The notes: a model not told the origin generated them from the sequence alone. A DNA stretch of 64,000 nt from Cristatella mucedo (GCA_009760855.2 WPIO01000024.1:3306001-3370000), one strand, 5' to 3'; positions 24,133-38,900 are shown, numbered from the stretch's first letter. Numbers and translations are program-made.

Positions 24133-27100
24133 CTGCGGATTCAGCACGGAGAGCATCAGGCAACTGCGAGCGACCAGCGACGTCTAGTCACAGCAGCGAA
24201 AGAGGCGCCGACGCGAGGCAGCGCCGACGCGAGGCAGCGCCGACACGTCCTGTGGGCTTGCCACAGCAGCCGCTCTCACTTGGCCCGAGGGTGAACCTTG
24301 GCCGGATAGATGAAATCCGGGGAGTACTGCGGATCTTTGAATGAAACACTGCAACAACGACGGTCCCACATCGATCGCAGCTGGCGACGACCATCGCGAG
24401 TCTCAAGAAAGGCGCGACACAACCAAAGCACAGCACTGCGACCAGACTACCGAAGCCGGTGCTTGCAGCCACAAGATTATGCAAGTTGGAAAGCACCGTG
24501 GGCGAATAAATACCGAGCACCACCCAGTCGCTTGCGACTGCACTCGGCAGCAGCAGCAGCAGCGAGTCACGTGTGCAGCCAGCCCACCAGCGGCGACTTG
24601 TACCTGGCTATTCTGCAGTTGACCAGATCTTCCAATGACGGCAACGGTGACTGAAGCGTGCTACAGAACCAGGACGACAACGCGGGCAATGCACTGTCGA
24701 CAAGGAGCACTTGCGGTCAAGGTGCTCGATCGGGTATATGGGTGATATATATTTGTCACGCTATGGGTGATGAGGCGCTGCTGCCTCGCGCAGCCGAACA
24801 CCCACCTGCCACGCATGACGGCAAACTCGCATGCCCACACGGTGCCCAGCATGCCGTCACTGAGGCGAGTCGCTAGCTCGACGCACTTCTGCAACCAGTC
24901 ACAGCCAGAGAGCAGATGAGTCAGCGAGCGAGGGGTGCGTTGAGCACGTGACACCCAATGACTACTGCATATCGGCAGCCACACAGGGCAGCCCAGCCAT
25001 CCCCCCCCCGGCCGGCCGGTCGGCCCTTCCTCCCTCGTCGGAGAAGAGCCGAGCAAGTGCTTAGCTGCAGCGAAGCGACCGCATACACTTGCTGCATCCG
25101 CTCCACTTCCATCCGGCTCCTCGTAGATAGTCATCAGGAAGTCGTACGACGGATGCCGGCTGCCGACAAAGAGCCGGTCTTCACCGCGGATGTTCCGATG
25201 CTTCTCCTCTATGGTCAGCATCGGGTAGAAGGCCTTTACAGCCTTCAGCAGCCGCCGCTCGTCCACGAACGGCAGCAGCGCGACGCCTGGAATGTCAGCG
25301 GCGCGGCAGTCAGAAGTGCGCTCTCGTCCGAAAAGAGGGCAGCCGCAAGCCACAGCCATAAGTAAGCAAGCGGCCCAGGATATTAGCAGTAGCATCGGCG
25401 CCCCTTCGCGGCGGCAGCAAAGGCGCGCCTCGAGCGCTCGGTGAGATCGAACGTCGACATCCAAGCGCCCCAGGTCTGCAATATACCGGCCGATAGGTGG
25501 CGCTCAAGACGGCCTGCGTCTGAGCAGCAGACTAGTCGATGAAGAGAGATAGAGACGCACAGCAGCGCCTGCTTGGAGCACTGTTACGCTTCAGTCGCTC
25601 GCGACGTGTCCACGCCGCGCACGGACTGCATGATTAACGACCTGGTTGCCGTACGTGGAGATGCCCACGCCGAACAGGCTGGATCGCTAGCTCAGCGTCG
25701 AATCCAACTACGGCTTACCCATCCAGGCAAACTTTTTGCCGTTCAAGTCGATTTTGAAATTTGTCGGGTAAAAGTCGATGATTGGAGACTCCTGCAAAAA
25801 AAGCAGCTATGCAAAAACCAAACGCGCCCGGCCCCTGGTGGGTGCACAGCCGCCATCTTGCCCTTTCACCCTTCCTCCTCCAATACGCCTTCCGCAATCA
25901 CGCGACAAAACATTTCGGCGGCCGGCCGCCTCAATCGACCAGCGACATGCGAGGAGGCTGGTGCAGGCCGACCAGCGACAGCCATCGCTTGCCGCGCCCT
26001 GTGGCAAAATCACGGTGGAAGCCAGCAGACCGAAGGTCACACGCACCGGATCCTGCATCAGACCTTGCCACGACGGGGGCACGTGCTGCCGACTCGCGGC
26101 CGGGAACACGGCCATGAGCTGCTCAAGCGGCTGGAAAGGCCTGGTGCCTTTCTCGAAGTCGTTCGGCAAGTCGGCAAGGTTGTGAAAGTCGGAAGCAAAG
26201 GGTGCATAATGGTAGGGGAAGTACCAGTCCCAGGATGCGCAGCCCTGGTAGTAGTAGCGCAGCACCCAGCATAGTCCGCGCGCGTAGGCGGCGGCAACAC
26301 GCTGCCTGAACTCCACGTCCTCTCGGTCGACTCCAAACTTTTGCTGGTAGTACCGATCCTTCCAGCCGTCTTCCCACAACCTGAAGCATCGGGAAAAAAA
26401 TAAAGGCACGTTTTCCTTTACATACGGTGGACAAGCAAAATTGTTCTGCAACAGCAATGAATGGAAACCATGAGAGATAGTCTGGCAAAAACGACGGCTA
26501 GGTGAGTCGGAGGCCAAAACTTCTAGCAAAATGGCACGTAGATGGTGAGGAAACAACACAAGAGTATGCAGGACGAACGACCCTATGAATAGGTAAGGAG
26601 CCATAATCGTCGTCCAAAAAGAGGCCCGAGATGGGAAACAGTCATCAGGATGGATGCTATTGACATCTGAAGAGAGCAGGTTTTGAAATAAAAACAATCA
26701 ATCCTGTACTCGACAGGAGCAGCACCCAGCGGTTAGTAACACGTACACTAGGTAAGGCGGTTGCTTTCACTACCTCGGTCCCAAGGTCGTGGGTTCGATT
26801 CCTGCGGTGGGCGATCCTGCAAGCAATGGTGATAGCCGTAAAGGCTCTTCTGTCGCATAACGAAAAGAATCTGTTTAATCAGCTAGGATTTACTTGTTTA
26901 TTTATTTTATTTACGTACCGGTGTGTCCCAATTTTTTTTGCACTGGCTACTCGTCGGGGCCACGACTCAGATATCCTCTGGTAAGGCCGACTGGCCCGAC
27001 GAGTAGCCAGTGCTGCCACCCTAGGCCGCTCGTCCGACTTAAGGGTAGCATTCAAGTTTGAACGTGCCAAGGTCGCCTGACGTGACTATATAGATGCCAC

Positions 27101-30100
27101 CAGTTTCCACACGATTACACAGCGTGACAACGACACTCGACATCTGGAACCAGACGAGCAGCCGCTGCTAATACCTTTAGCCGGTGAAAGTCGGTGGCCA
27201 AGCGATGGCTGAACGATTCAACCGAATTCACAAGCTATATGGCAAGACGCCTCGTGCCGGCAAAGGCCGTGCCGAAAAAGCAAAGAGCACACGCAACGTG
27301 TCTGCCAGTGGCGTTCAAGCGACAAAGACGTAGAGCGAATTGCTCCCGCGAATAAAAACCGCCAGCAAAAAAAGTAGGGTCACGGACGGGAGAGAGAGGC
27401 GTTTCTCCAGACTGCTTCAGCTCGTCGACACACAGGCGCCCGAGGGCGGCAGCAGAATATCCTTTCGCTATTGAGCAGTGGCACTAATGAGCCAATCGAG
27501 CCTCTTTCCGAGTGCTCTCCGCTGCCCGGCGAGTGGGCACGAAATGTGGCCTAATAAGAGTCTCAACGCTGTGCACGCCGTCTACAGCGCGCACTCGAGA
27601 AACAATACGCTGCCTAATGGCCGCTGGAGCAAGCGCCGAAAGGTGCCGTTCGGTTATGTCGCGTGGAAATTAGGCTCAGCCAGAGCCGCAAGCCAACGCC
27701 GTCGTCGAACCTCTCCGGAAATCGGCGGCTGCGATCGCACGCAGCAGCTGAAACAGGCATTCACTCGAGAGTGCGCACGCACGCTGCTGGCTCGCGCCCC
27801 GACGGTAGCTCGTCGGACGGGCAGCTCGGAGCCGGCACCGCCGCCTCCGAACCTTCTTGGCACGAATGTGCGCAATGTGCCTCGAGGATGTCAGCGACGG
27901 CACGGCACTGCCGTCGCCGTGCTCACGTCGTCAGCTGCGGCCTGTGGCTAAATGGAGCAGCCGGCGCACGACCGATCGCCCGGGCAACGGTAGCGCTGGG
28001 CTGGACCGACGGAATATCTGCTCAGACATTTGGATTGGCCAAGATGATTGCGAATCGATACATTTGTGAGCCAAAGAAGAAATCAGTAGCACGCAGCGAC
28101 AGCAAGACAGCATTGGAGCGTGCCCGCCTATTGAATAGATGCAACGACAGAGACAGCGTCGTCTGCGCATACAAAGATTAGCTTGAAAAGTGACTAAGGA
28201 CTCGCATACAGCCCGTAAGAAACCTCTACGCAGCAGCCACACGAGGCAGCAGCAGAGGTTCCATTTGAAACTAATTTGCTTTCGTGCGCTCTAACGGAGC
28301 TCGAGTGAACCACACCTACATTCGTGGACTGAAAATTAAACCTACGACACCCACCCAAACCAGACTAGGCAAAATCTGCTCCATCGGTCGGTCACGCTGC
28401 TGCCAGCAGCTCGGAGCGCAGACAAGCACAAAGTAGAAGCCAAGTGGACAGACAATCTAGTGCAACTCTGCAACAGCAAACCCGACTTGCGTACCTGACA
28501 CCATCGGCGGCATCCTCGTCTAATTCAGCTGCATCGGCACTGCGCTTGATCGCAGCACTCGACCCGCTGCTGCTGGTGGTGGTGGTGGTTTGGCTACTGC
28601 CCAAGGAGCCGCTGCTGCTCGACGACGTCGCCGTTTGACTGCTGCTGCCGCTCGACTTGGTGCCGCCGCTACTGCTCGAAGACGATGGCTGATCAACAAG
28701 ATGAGCAAACAAGAAATTGGCAAAAGATTGAACACTGACGTGTCGAAAGCGAGGTTCGATGATATGGTTCAGGCAGAATGTAGAAAGCATTATTATCCAT
28801 TGGTCCAACGATCGACTATTTGCTTAGGCTACCGTTCAAAAGACAAACACGTTACCAATGGGATCGAAAGTTCTGACGTCACCATAAAAGAAACAACGAT
28901 TATGCAGCTATTTTTTTTTTAGTCAAACCAATCTTAGCAAGATGTTAACCGAAAGCAACATTTCGTAAAATGACAAATTTAAAAATCTCTGCATCATATA
29001 CGACTTCTGTCCCAACTTGCTGAACCTTGGTAATGTAATGTAATGTGAAGTATCCCCGTCTGTAACTCTACAAAGCCACAAATACTATCTGGGTGTTGTG
29101 CAGGAGAGTTTTGTATAGAGCACTCACAGCCTAAGCGACTTTCGGTCCGCATTCGATAGCCCACAGACTTCATTTCATTTCACGCAAACAAAGAGAAGGC
29201 GAGATGCGTAGCTGAGTCAGGTGAACAGTTGAGGTAGTGAGTAACATGGAAATAGCAGCGTAAGAATTGTGGAAGCGAGTTCCATAGTCTAGGGCCTGCA
29301 GAGCAAAAGCTTCTGTCGCCAATGGTCTTTAAGCAAAAGAATGGAACAGCTAATGTATCGTCTATACAGGACCGGAGAGCACGAGGAGGCTGAAACTGGT
29401 GCAGCAGTTCAGCTAGGTATGGAGAAGCAAAGCCGAGTCGGGCTTTGTGGATCAGAGTAAGAATTTTGCTCTGTATCCGTTGATCAACCGGCAGACACTC
29501 ATCTTTAGGCAGAGGAGACACACGGTCAAACCTCTGGTATTTGCCAACTAGCCTTGCAGCTATATTCTTAGCCAGCTGCACTAGCATAGTGGCTTTTTTC
29601 GGTAGCCCAGCCAAAAAGGATTTACAATATCTATCGGAGACAGAACTAACTGGCTAGTCCCATTTTTTTGCAAGCCACCGTGGAAGACAGTTCCTAATCT
29701 TAGATACATCGAGCTATATGTTTGCAGCTTGTTAAGGTACATGCTTGTGACTTTTAAGCAGCTTCATTTGCTGTCTAGCATTTCTTCTTGTAAACTCTAT
29801 AACTCGGCCAAAACTCCACGGATCCGAGTGAAATTTGAAATGCGAATTCAGCTCAGCTTGAACCACATTACTGTAGTTTATTTCTGATTTCGGCTGGACG
29901 CTATCAAACGCCAGAGCTTAATTTTCTGCAATCACGGACATTTACAGCAAAACTTATTTAACCAAAATAAGAAATAAGCTAGCCCAATATGGTACAAGAA
30001 AAGCTGAAATAGCACTTCAAATTTAACCACGATCCTGTAAGTATTGGCCGAGCTATGGAATTTACCAGGTACAACAGCTACAATGTATACGAAGCTATAT

Positions 30101-33100
30101 AAAAGACACAAGCAAGTACCTCAGCAAGCTTTAAACATGTACCTCGATCTACCAAGGTTCAACAAGTTAGGAAACAAGTCATATGATAGATATGAGCATA
30201 TGAATCAGAGATCAGTAAACGCCTTATTTGTCGATGAGTTGCTTTCGGTTTACATCTAGGTTCGATATGGTTTGCATAATCATTTTTTCATTTATGTGGC
30301 AGTCATCAGACTTCATTTCTAAAGTTTTTCTTTTGAAAGGTACCATACACAATATTATATTGCTGGACCAATTTCATAAGTATTTACTTGACATTCTTAA
30401 ATGGTGCCGACCTAAACACAAAACATTTTTTTACAGATCACAACAGTTCATTGCCAGCTCAGCCAGTATCAAAAGCTGCAAGGTTCTGATACTGGGCTGA
30501 GCTATGAGCATGGGTAGATAAGTCATAGTGCAGTAGATTGTTACAAAGTAATCGCCAGCGTATCTATTTTTATTATACAACAAAAACGTAAGGAGAAAAC
30601 CGTATCCCGATTCAAAACTAAGCTCAAATTGAGTTGTGCGGGATGACTGACAAGTGCAGAATGCACATACAAATACGAAACGACATCACATCCTAATGTC
30701 ACTGAGACAATAATACAGCAGCAGAACGAATGTAGAAACAGACCCAGATTGAAATCGAGTACCAGTGATATAGAGCTGGGCAACAGAGCACAGAGCCAAG
30801 GCAGCCTACGATGATGAGGAAGGCAGAATAGAGGAGGCAGGCAGCACGTGGGCAAACAACGAACGTAACAAACAGCAAACTAAGGCTTAGTGCCAATGCG
30901 ATGCCTACCTGCTCGTCTCTGTACAGCATGCTGCGTAAGGCTGCTGCTGCATCCTGATTGACACTGTTCTGGTTGGACGCTGAGGCACCTTGCATGCGCC
31001 CGTCGGCGGCCGTACGTCTGGGGTCTGCCACGGCAGCTGGCGATCTGGATATGGGCTGCAATTGAATTTCACAGCAGACTTAAAATGCCACTCGAGCAGG
31101 ACCCCTGTCTACCTAGCTAGCCTGGTCCTGGACGACAGACTCGTAGGAGAATTACAGATCCGCTGTGTCTGACTAACTGGCTGCACTGGCTATATGCAAG
31201 CTTCAAGGTAGTGAGAGGTATGTGTAAAAATGCATTCTGCCCATCAAGCAGGTGGGCAGCCTCATTCACTGTCCGATGGGCTCACTGCTGACACGACAAG
31301 TTCCACAGCAGTTGAGTTCGAAAACGACTAAGGCCTGAAGCAGTTTAGTCCGAAAAAAGCTGCTTGCACATGCACGACAGGCTTAAGGCCTCGACTTCGT
31401 CAGAGTTGTGAATGGAACAAAAGACTTCGACATTTACAATCACCCCTGCTTGTCATACTGAGTGTACATGCATAGCCTGCTCTCAAAGGAACAGGAACAA
31501 CAAAGTCACGGCCTTCGGCATAAAAGAAAGGCTTTTAGGTAATAACGGTCGTTTTCTAAAATTCAGAGGCCTAGGCAATAAGGAAATAACACTTATTATT
31601 ATTACCCAGGGAAAAATATTGTCCTACACTGGGACATTGATGCTATTCAACCGGCAGACATCGTGCAAGCTTGCATGATTGGCAGAACTCGGTGGTTTGC
31701 ACACATCAGAAACCGATCACAACAGCGACTGCCAGCTGCCGCCGCATGCCGCCGATTCTCACTGCCACCCTACCTGTGGTGCATACTGTCCCTGCGTCAT
31801 GAAAGCCGGCTTCTTAAACTACAATGCACAAAGAGGGCAACGATGCGTGCCATGCTCGTAGGAGCAGTAAGCAGACCAGATGTACTGCTTGACACTAGGG
31901 CAGTAGATTAATTGCACGTGCAGGGCAAGCGCACCGCAGGACGAGTGGACCCAACTTAATAAATGAACGAGTCACCAACAGATGTTGGGCAGAATCAAAG
32001 GTTGGGCAGCATCAGAGATCGGCAGCATCAGCGGGGGAGGACAACGTCAGAGGCCGGAAAGCGTTGCGGGACAGCGTCAACAGCAAGCAGACCTGCTGCT
32101 GGTGTCGCTTCTTTGCTGCATCTCGTCGTCGGAAGTCGAGCTACAAATGAGCAAACAGAACATCGCGAGTCAGTGACGGTAGATCCAAAAAAACAGGAGC
32201 CGGATAAACCAATAAATAACCTGTCGAAGCAGAAGCTAGACAGTTCACACGGCAGAAGCTAGCCACTCTCTGGTTGAATGATGACCAGAAGCAGAAGCAA
32301 CAGACGAGAAGCACGAAGCTTCGAGCTACAGTCCCAGCTGGCACGGCATACCTCGGTTTCACGCCTGTTCTTGAATATTTCATCTTCGACGAAACCCAGT
32401 GTCGACAGGATAGTTTGCACCCGGGCCATGTTTACAACACCGGCCTCAGCCAGGTAGCCCTGCAAGTGGGAAGTTTGCAGCAACGGCTCGTGCGAAGCTT
32501 ACAAGCATGGGGGGAGGCGGGGTGGGTGGGTGGTGGTGGAAGGCAGCAGCAGGCATACAGCTACAGACGCCAGGGTATATCGCACTTCACTTCGAGCTCA
32601 AGCACTGCCACCAAAATTCTGCTTGCTTGCAGGCCCCTGTAGCCATTCTACCTAAACAGACAGCTACACATAATGATAAAATAAAAACAGAAACGATAAC
32701 TTTATTGCATGTGTAGAAAGACCCGAGATAATAAATCTCTGCACAAGCAATGCACCAGGACTGAAAAGGATGTACATTTACTGATTAGCGATGATAACAC
32801 ACAATTACAGTACATTTAACCACTTAAAAAGACGATTTGCATGGACGAAGCTAACGACGTGAGGAACGTATGGATTGTTAGGGTTGTCAGGTAAAGCCGA
32901 CGTCACGTGGCCTGCCGGTTGGCAGTCCCATACTTGGGTGCAATCAAACTGTGGAAAAGCTTCGCTGATGTTGGGAGGCAACGCCTCGATGTCACGCCGT
33001 GAGTAGACCTACCTCGGCCGAGCGCATTACGAATGCAGGCTCACAGTCACAAGCACGGCTCATTACGTATTCGATTGTCACTTTGCTATTTTCACTTAAA

Positions 33101-35894
33101 TGCATTCCAGGAGGTCGAAGATTCTGCCGAGGTTCGTGAATTGAGAATCTCACGCATGAAGACCAGTCGTATGTTCAGTACTTCCAGCCTTGCCTTGACT
33201 CATCCAGTGTGCTCACGCTCGAAGTTTCAAACTTAGCAGTCATCGTGTCGACTAAAACGCCACTTTGAATGCACGTTTAATGTGCAATCAACTCCTGATA
33301 ACACAGAAAATTATTTTTGACAATGCTCTTGACCTGTTTGCTACGACTCAGACAAGGTTGAAATCGACTAACTTCCGAACTATAACCGAAGGTCAATCAA
33401 AACTGGCGTTGGAGTAGCCATTGCTGTATGTTCAGCTAGAAGCAGTCTTTCGAATCTCTCGTTTTGAGTATGACAAACATCAAGCAGTCAGTGGTGGCAA
33501 CTATTGCAACTCAGGTACCAATCTTACTTCTTTCACATTTTTCTGGTCTCATTTCGATTTTATGTTCCAGAAATCGCCCCTTCTTTGTACAGCGTTTTTT
33601 AAAGATTGATTTCGTTGACTCAATCGACCTGCGTGTGCTGAATTTCGTAAATGGGCTGATTCATTTTCTCCTGTAGTTCTTGTGCAGGGCCCCACACAAA
33701 ACAAAGGCCACACACTCATTCAAATATTCGCTCTGATTATATCCTCACAACTTGTACAACAATGTAATTCTGCATATCCGACAACAAGTGGATCTCATTC
33801 AGTCAACAATTCGAGTCCCATTCGGTATTAAAAATCCATACAAGAATAACGAAACCCTAAAACTAACGACATTGAAGCTTCACACAAGAACATCTTCCTT
33901 GTCCCTATTGCTTCATACTCTATCCGACTTGTCTGCACAGGTGGAATGACAGAGACACTACAACCTGACAGTAGCCGATGTCTGGATGACTTACGTAAGT
34001 CCTCTGACCAAGGAAATAGTACATCACCACCAAGATCTATGGTTTACTGCTGAAATTAAACTAGCCAGTACAAATTCTCAGCTCACGCTTGAGAAAGCAC
34101 ATAACGATCTTGACAGACTGGCACACAAACAATATTGTAGGTCGTATCAATCCACCCTAAAGGCCAAGTCAGGCTTAAAATAATATAGTGAAATCACAGG
34201 TGGGTGGAATCGTAAATGGACAGACAAAGAGGCAGATGTCGACCGTCCCTTAAATGCAAACCACATCAGCACCTTACCCAGTATTCCTTGCTGTGCTCTT
34301 GCAAATCGTTTCTCTAGATTATATGTCGGCAAGAAAGACATGTTCGGGGAGTCCACTGCCTAGATAAAATCCAACTGGACTTCATACCCCACTCCCTAAG
34401 TTACTTTAAATGTACATGATCAAGCCTGCCAGTAACGGTTTCATCTCAACGGTAATCTACTCTAAGAAGGCATCTAGCTCCCCAAGTCCCATGCCTTAAT
34501 AGTAATAATAACAATAATGTACTTGATAAAGCGCCCTCAGAGAACTTAATCTTTCTAGGCGCTTTACATTTGCTGCAAAGGGAAATGCAATTAAATGGTA
34601 AGTAAAATCATGCCTTCTTTCTTATGAGATGATGAGATTGGCTGCTGCCTCATATATATACACATGTACTTAGGAATGCAAACTTAAGTAAAGTCTCTCT
34701 GCCTATGTTGTAGGATCTCTCGATAACAATGAATACTATTGATTTCCTTGATTGAAATCTTTGATCACTTATTTGATACTATTAATGTTAAGTCCTCGGA
34801 TCTAAGAATTAACACAAGTGTGAAGCACAGCTAGTAATAGATCCAATGACAGTCAAAGAACTATTCTTCCACAGCTGATAGTTCTACATTAAGACTGCCT
34901 CTGAGCTATCTGCCTTTTTTCCGACTCTCGACGAGTCTCTCTGCTAATTGTGCTGGAGCACTGAGCAGTAGGCGATAGAAATTAATTACCAAAACCTTCA
35001 TGAAAGCCTGCCACCTCACATGGAGATCAGTGTTACTGCATGGTTTACGTCCTACCTCAATGGGCAAGTTAACAGAATAGATGTAAACAGAAATCAGCCA
35101 CATTAGAAATCCTTTAAGTATGAGGTACCCTAGGGATCCGTGTTTTGTCAACTTCTTTCCATAACTGATACTCTCCCTCTTGCCGGCATAATTACTAGCT
35201 TCTGCACTGTCTCTTCTACTGTGGCACAATGTAAAGAGCACGAGTTTTACTGAAAAGGTCGGCTACTGGTGTAGGCAAAAGATCCCCCCTGAAGCTGCCT
35301 GCTGATATCGCTCCATAGTCATTTTATGGGGTTCACACCAGGCGATTGGCTGAGCCACGTCATCAACACAGCACGGAGATTCGTCAAAGAGTACTTTACT
35401 GGCCTAGCAGTGTACTTGGAGTCGACATCTTGCGTACGAAGGTAATAACAACCCCAAAAAGACTACTTGAACTTCAAAATCCAAAATGCTTACACCAGTT
35501 GCCTATTCCAATAAATTCTAACTGATAGCAGTTTTCGATTTATTTCACTTGGGGTGCTATATAAATGTCTTACTACTTTTTATCATGCACCCAGCTGGTT
35601 ATCACAGGCTCAAGGAAGTGAGGGCACAGCATGTAGTTGAGGGGGACAAAGAGACACTGCTGCTCGCTCTGCAGGAATAACTGGGAATCTGCTGAACAGC
35701 AGAGAACGCCAGGCTAACAAGAACCAAACCTGAAAGAATGGGGGGGGGGGTATTTGGCCTCTCCATACGGTAGCCACTGAGCAGGTTGCCAAGTCCTGCT
35801 AGGCCGAGATACAAGAGCACAAAGCTCTAGCTCAGCTGCTAGGGGCAAGCTGCCAGCTATTTCCCGGTGTGCAACCTAAACTTATCTAATCTTT

Positions 35895-35993
<99 letters not shown>

Positions 35994-38900
35994 TCTGTCA
36001 GTCTCCAAGTCTGCCAGCCACCCATACTGTTTGCCTATCTATCTGTCTCCCACCTCTTGTGCAGACTCTTGTACCTTAGCCTCTTCGCTGTAATGAGTAC
36101 TCGCCCTATGATATAAATTGGCCAATTCAAAGGAGTCGATCGGCGTGGGACGTTTGTCAGCCGGACATTGGGATAATATATGGCATTTTTTGATAAGATG
36201 CCGGTCGAACGGTATCTTGCTATGGGTATCCCGCTCTTGTCACGGAAGAATGCTTCGCCAACACAGGGAGTCCCCACTCAATCACAAGGAGCCATCACTC
36301 AATTCGTCACAAAACAGCACGAACCGCGCAAAGAGTGCATATTCGTCATGTGCGCCGGGCAGAGTAATAATAGTATCCCGAATGCAGGCCAAGGCCGGCC
36401 ATACAACAAACGAAGAACACCGCCACGCAGGCTGCAATCGAGCAGCCAACAGCCAGGTTGCCAGCCTAGCGGGGAAGCCGACCAGCCACCGAGATGTTGG
36501 CCTCTGTTCAGCTGTAAAAGCAGCAGTCATAGGCAGGCAGGAGACGCACTGCACGGCGGAGGTGGCTCTCACCCCCATCTTGTAGATGGTCTCCTTATAA
36601 ATTCTGACCAGGCGGTCGATGGCTCCCTCTCGGATCTCGAGCGAGGGCAGGTGCGGCAGGAAATCGTTGCCGACAAAGAAGCACATGAACACCCAGTCGT
36701 CGAGGACTCGCTGGCAAAGAAAAAGAGGCGTGTCACGTGCACCATGCAATGGCAAAGGCGGCTCGAGCTCTGAGGCGGCCGTTCGAGCGGCGGCAGCAGC
36801 AGCCGCGGGCCAAGCCGCTGCGCCGTGAGTACCTCGAAGTCGTACTTGAACGGAAGGCCGTCGAGCCGCAGATCGCGTTCGAGGTACTCTCGCAGGACAC
36901 ACAACCGCAGGAAGATGAAGTTGACATCACTGAAGCCGTCCGAAGCGGCAAACTCATCGTGCTAAACAGTGTGCAGTGGACGCGCAATGGAAGACGAGCA
37001 GTGGAAGCAGAAGCAGCGCCGATAGTGAGCCGAGTTCACCAACCCTTCCAGCGCGTGCTTGCTCGAGTCGGTTTCAAGACAGCGATCAGGGACGGATTGC
37101 TAAAGTTGCGGCCAAACGGTCCATCGGGAGTTTCGCGACGGCCGCCGCTGATAGCAACAGGCCACTCAGCCCGGACTGCAGGCAATCGGCCCAGGAAAGG
37201 TAGGTGGCAAACGGACTCGGGGGAGAAGTGAAGGGCTATCAACCGGAAAAAATAGAGAAGCCGCAGCTGCTGCCGCCGTCGCTGAGCCTCGCACTTCTCC
37301 TCGCTTCTGCCGGGCAGCGCCCGTGCATTCCTTGGCCTCGTGACCCAGCTGGGCGCAAATGTCGCACGGCCTGGGCTGGTTGGGCTTGAACTCCTCTCGG
37401 ATGATGGTGAAGTCCAGCTCGTGAGTGGCGAGCCCCAGCATGATGAGGTCGGCGTCGGCGCCGCACAGGCAGTGCTTCGTGTTTGGATCGTGGTCGGGCT
37501 GCGCTGTGAATCGAAGAGGGCGCGCGAGCGATGCCGAGTGATGATTGCCATGCTGTCACGCAATCAGACGCTTACGATGGACGCAACACGATGCTTCTAG
37601 GCTTGTCTGTCTGTGGTGCACGTCGAAACTGCCACATCGAGCCAAATTCTCACCGATCTGCAACGACCACTGCATCGACTTCGAGGTTCGGTCACTCAGC
37701 TTTGGGTCCTTTCATTTTAATGCTCATGCCTACCTATGGGAACGTCCCACATACTATTCTGACTCAAGTTGTCAACCCATGCCTCTAAACGACCGCAAAT
37801 TCTCTGGAGGGTTGTGCCTTCAGGTTGTATTCTCCCCAAAGCCTTGCAACAGACCGACCGATGGCCACAACTTGCCCTGCCTGCCTCGATGACTTTAAAA
37901 AAGAAGCTGAAACCCACCTGTCCCTCCAATTGACATGCTTCCATTCCAGCAATAGTACAGCATGTAGAGAAATAGCTCGGTCTCCTTGGCTGCTTTGCAA
38001 ATTTATCATTAGGATGATTTATAATTACAATTACCATTACTAAATTCTGCACGTCCGACCATATGAGGACCATATCTGTCCCCTCCCATCAGCATCGACA
38101 ATAATCCGACAATCCCGAACACTTATAAAGCTAGAGGCACACGCCTGCTTCCGGTCAAGTAAAGTGCCGATGACATTATCGCCTTAAAAAAATTATCAGT
38201 AGTGCAATAACACAAATCATTATTGATATCACATCAAAGGCCTTTATAAAGATAAATGCCTTGAGATATTGGTGTGGTCACCGCAAAGCGCAGACAACCT
38301 GGTGCTGACACGCAGCAACAATCAGATAACCAGGTGTCCTGCATAGCTAAGGTATGTATGCATGCCAAGCCGCTTACCTCGCTGCTTTCGTATAAAATCC
38401 ATAATTTTGTGTTCACCTTCCCCTGGTACGTTAGCATCCGAGAGGATGACCTTAATTTTTTGCCATGCAGGATCATTTTGTAGCCTGTCATGGATGTAAA
38501 ACCGAAGGCATTCTGCCAGACGAAACATGAATGGAGTACCCTATGAGGAATAAACAAGGCTGCCATTAGACACACGACATAGAGTGGTTGACACACAACA
38601 TACGCACCTGCTTACTAATAGGCAGCAGTAGGCAACACATCGAGGCATCCGTACATCGAACACATCAAGGCATCCATCACAGCATAGACAAGCCGAAACG
38701 TATCACTGCCGGTTTCCCGACCCCACGATTGGAAGCTTACACCATACAAACACATTCGTGTAGCTGTGCCAATAGAGTGCCCCTGTCAACTAGCAGCTTA
38801 CGCTTATCTACGTCAGGATGTCCACGGTTGTGTCTCAACAGCAAAAAAAACTCGGTTACAGCTAACTCACAAAAACAAAATGCATGGCAAGATGAAATTG

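Noticed and set aside
25573-26274. 233-residue plus-strand frame
   Set aside because: Antisense shadow of XRN2 exons 14-15.
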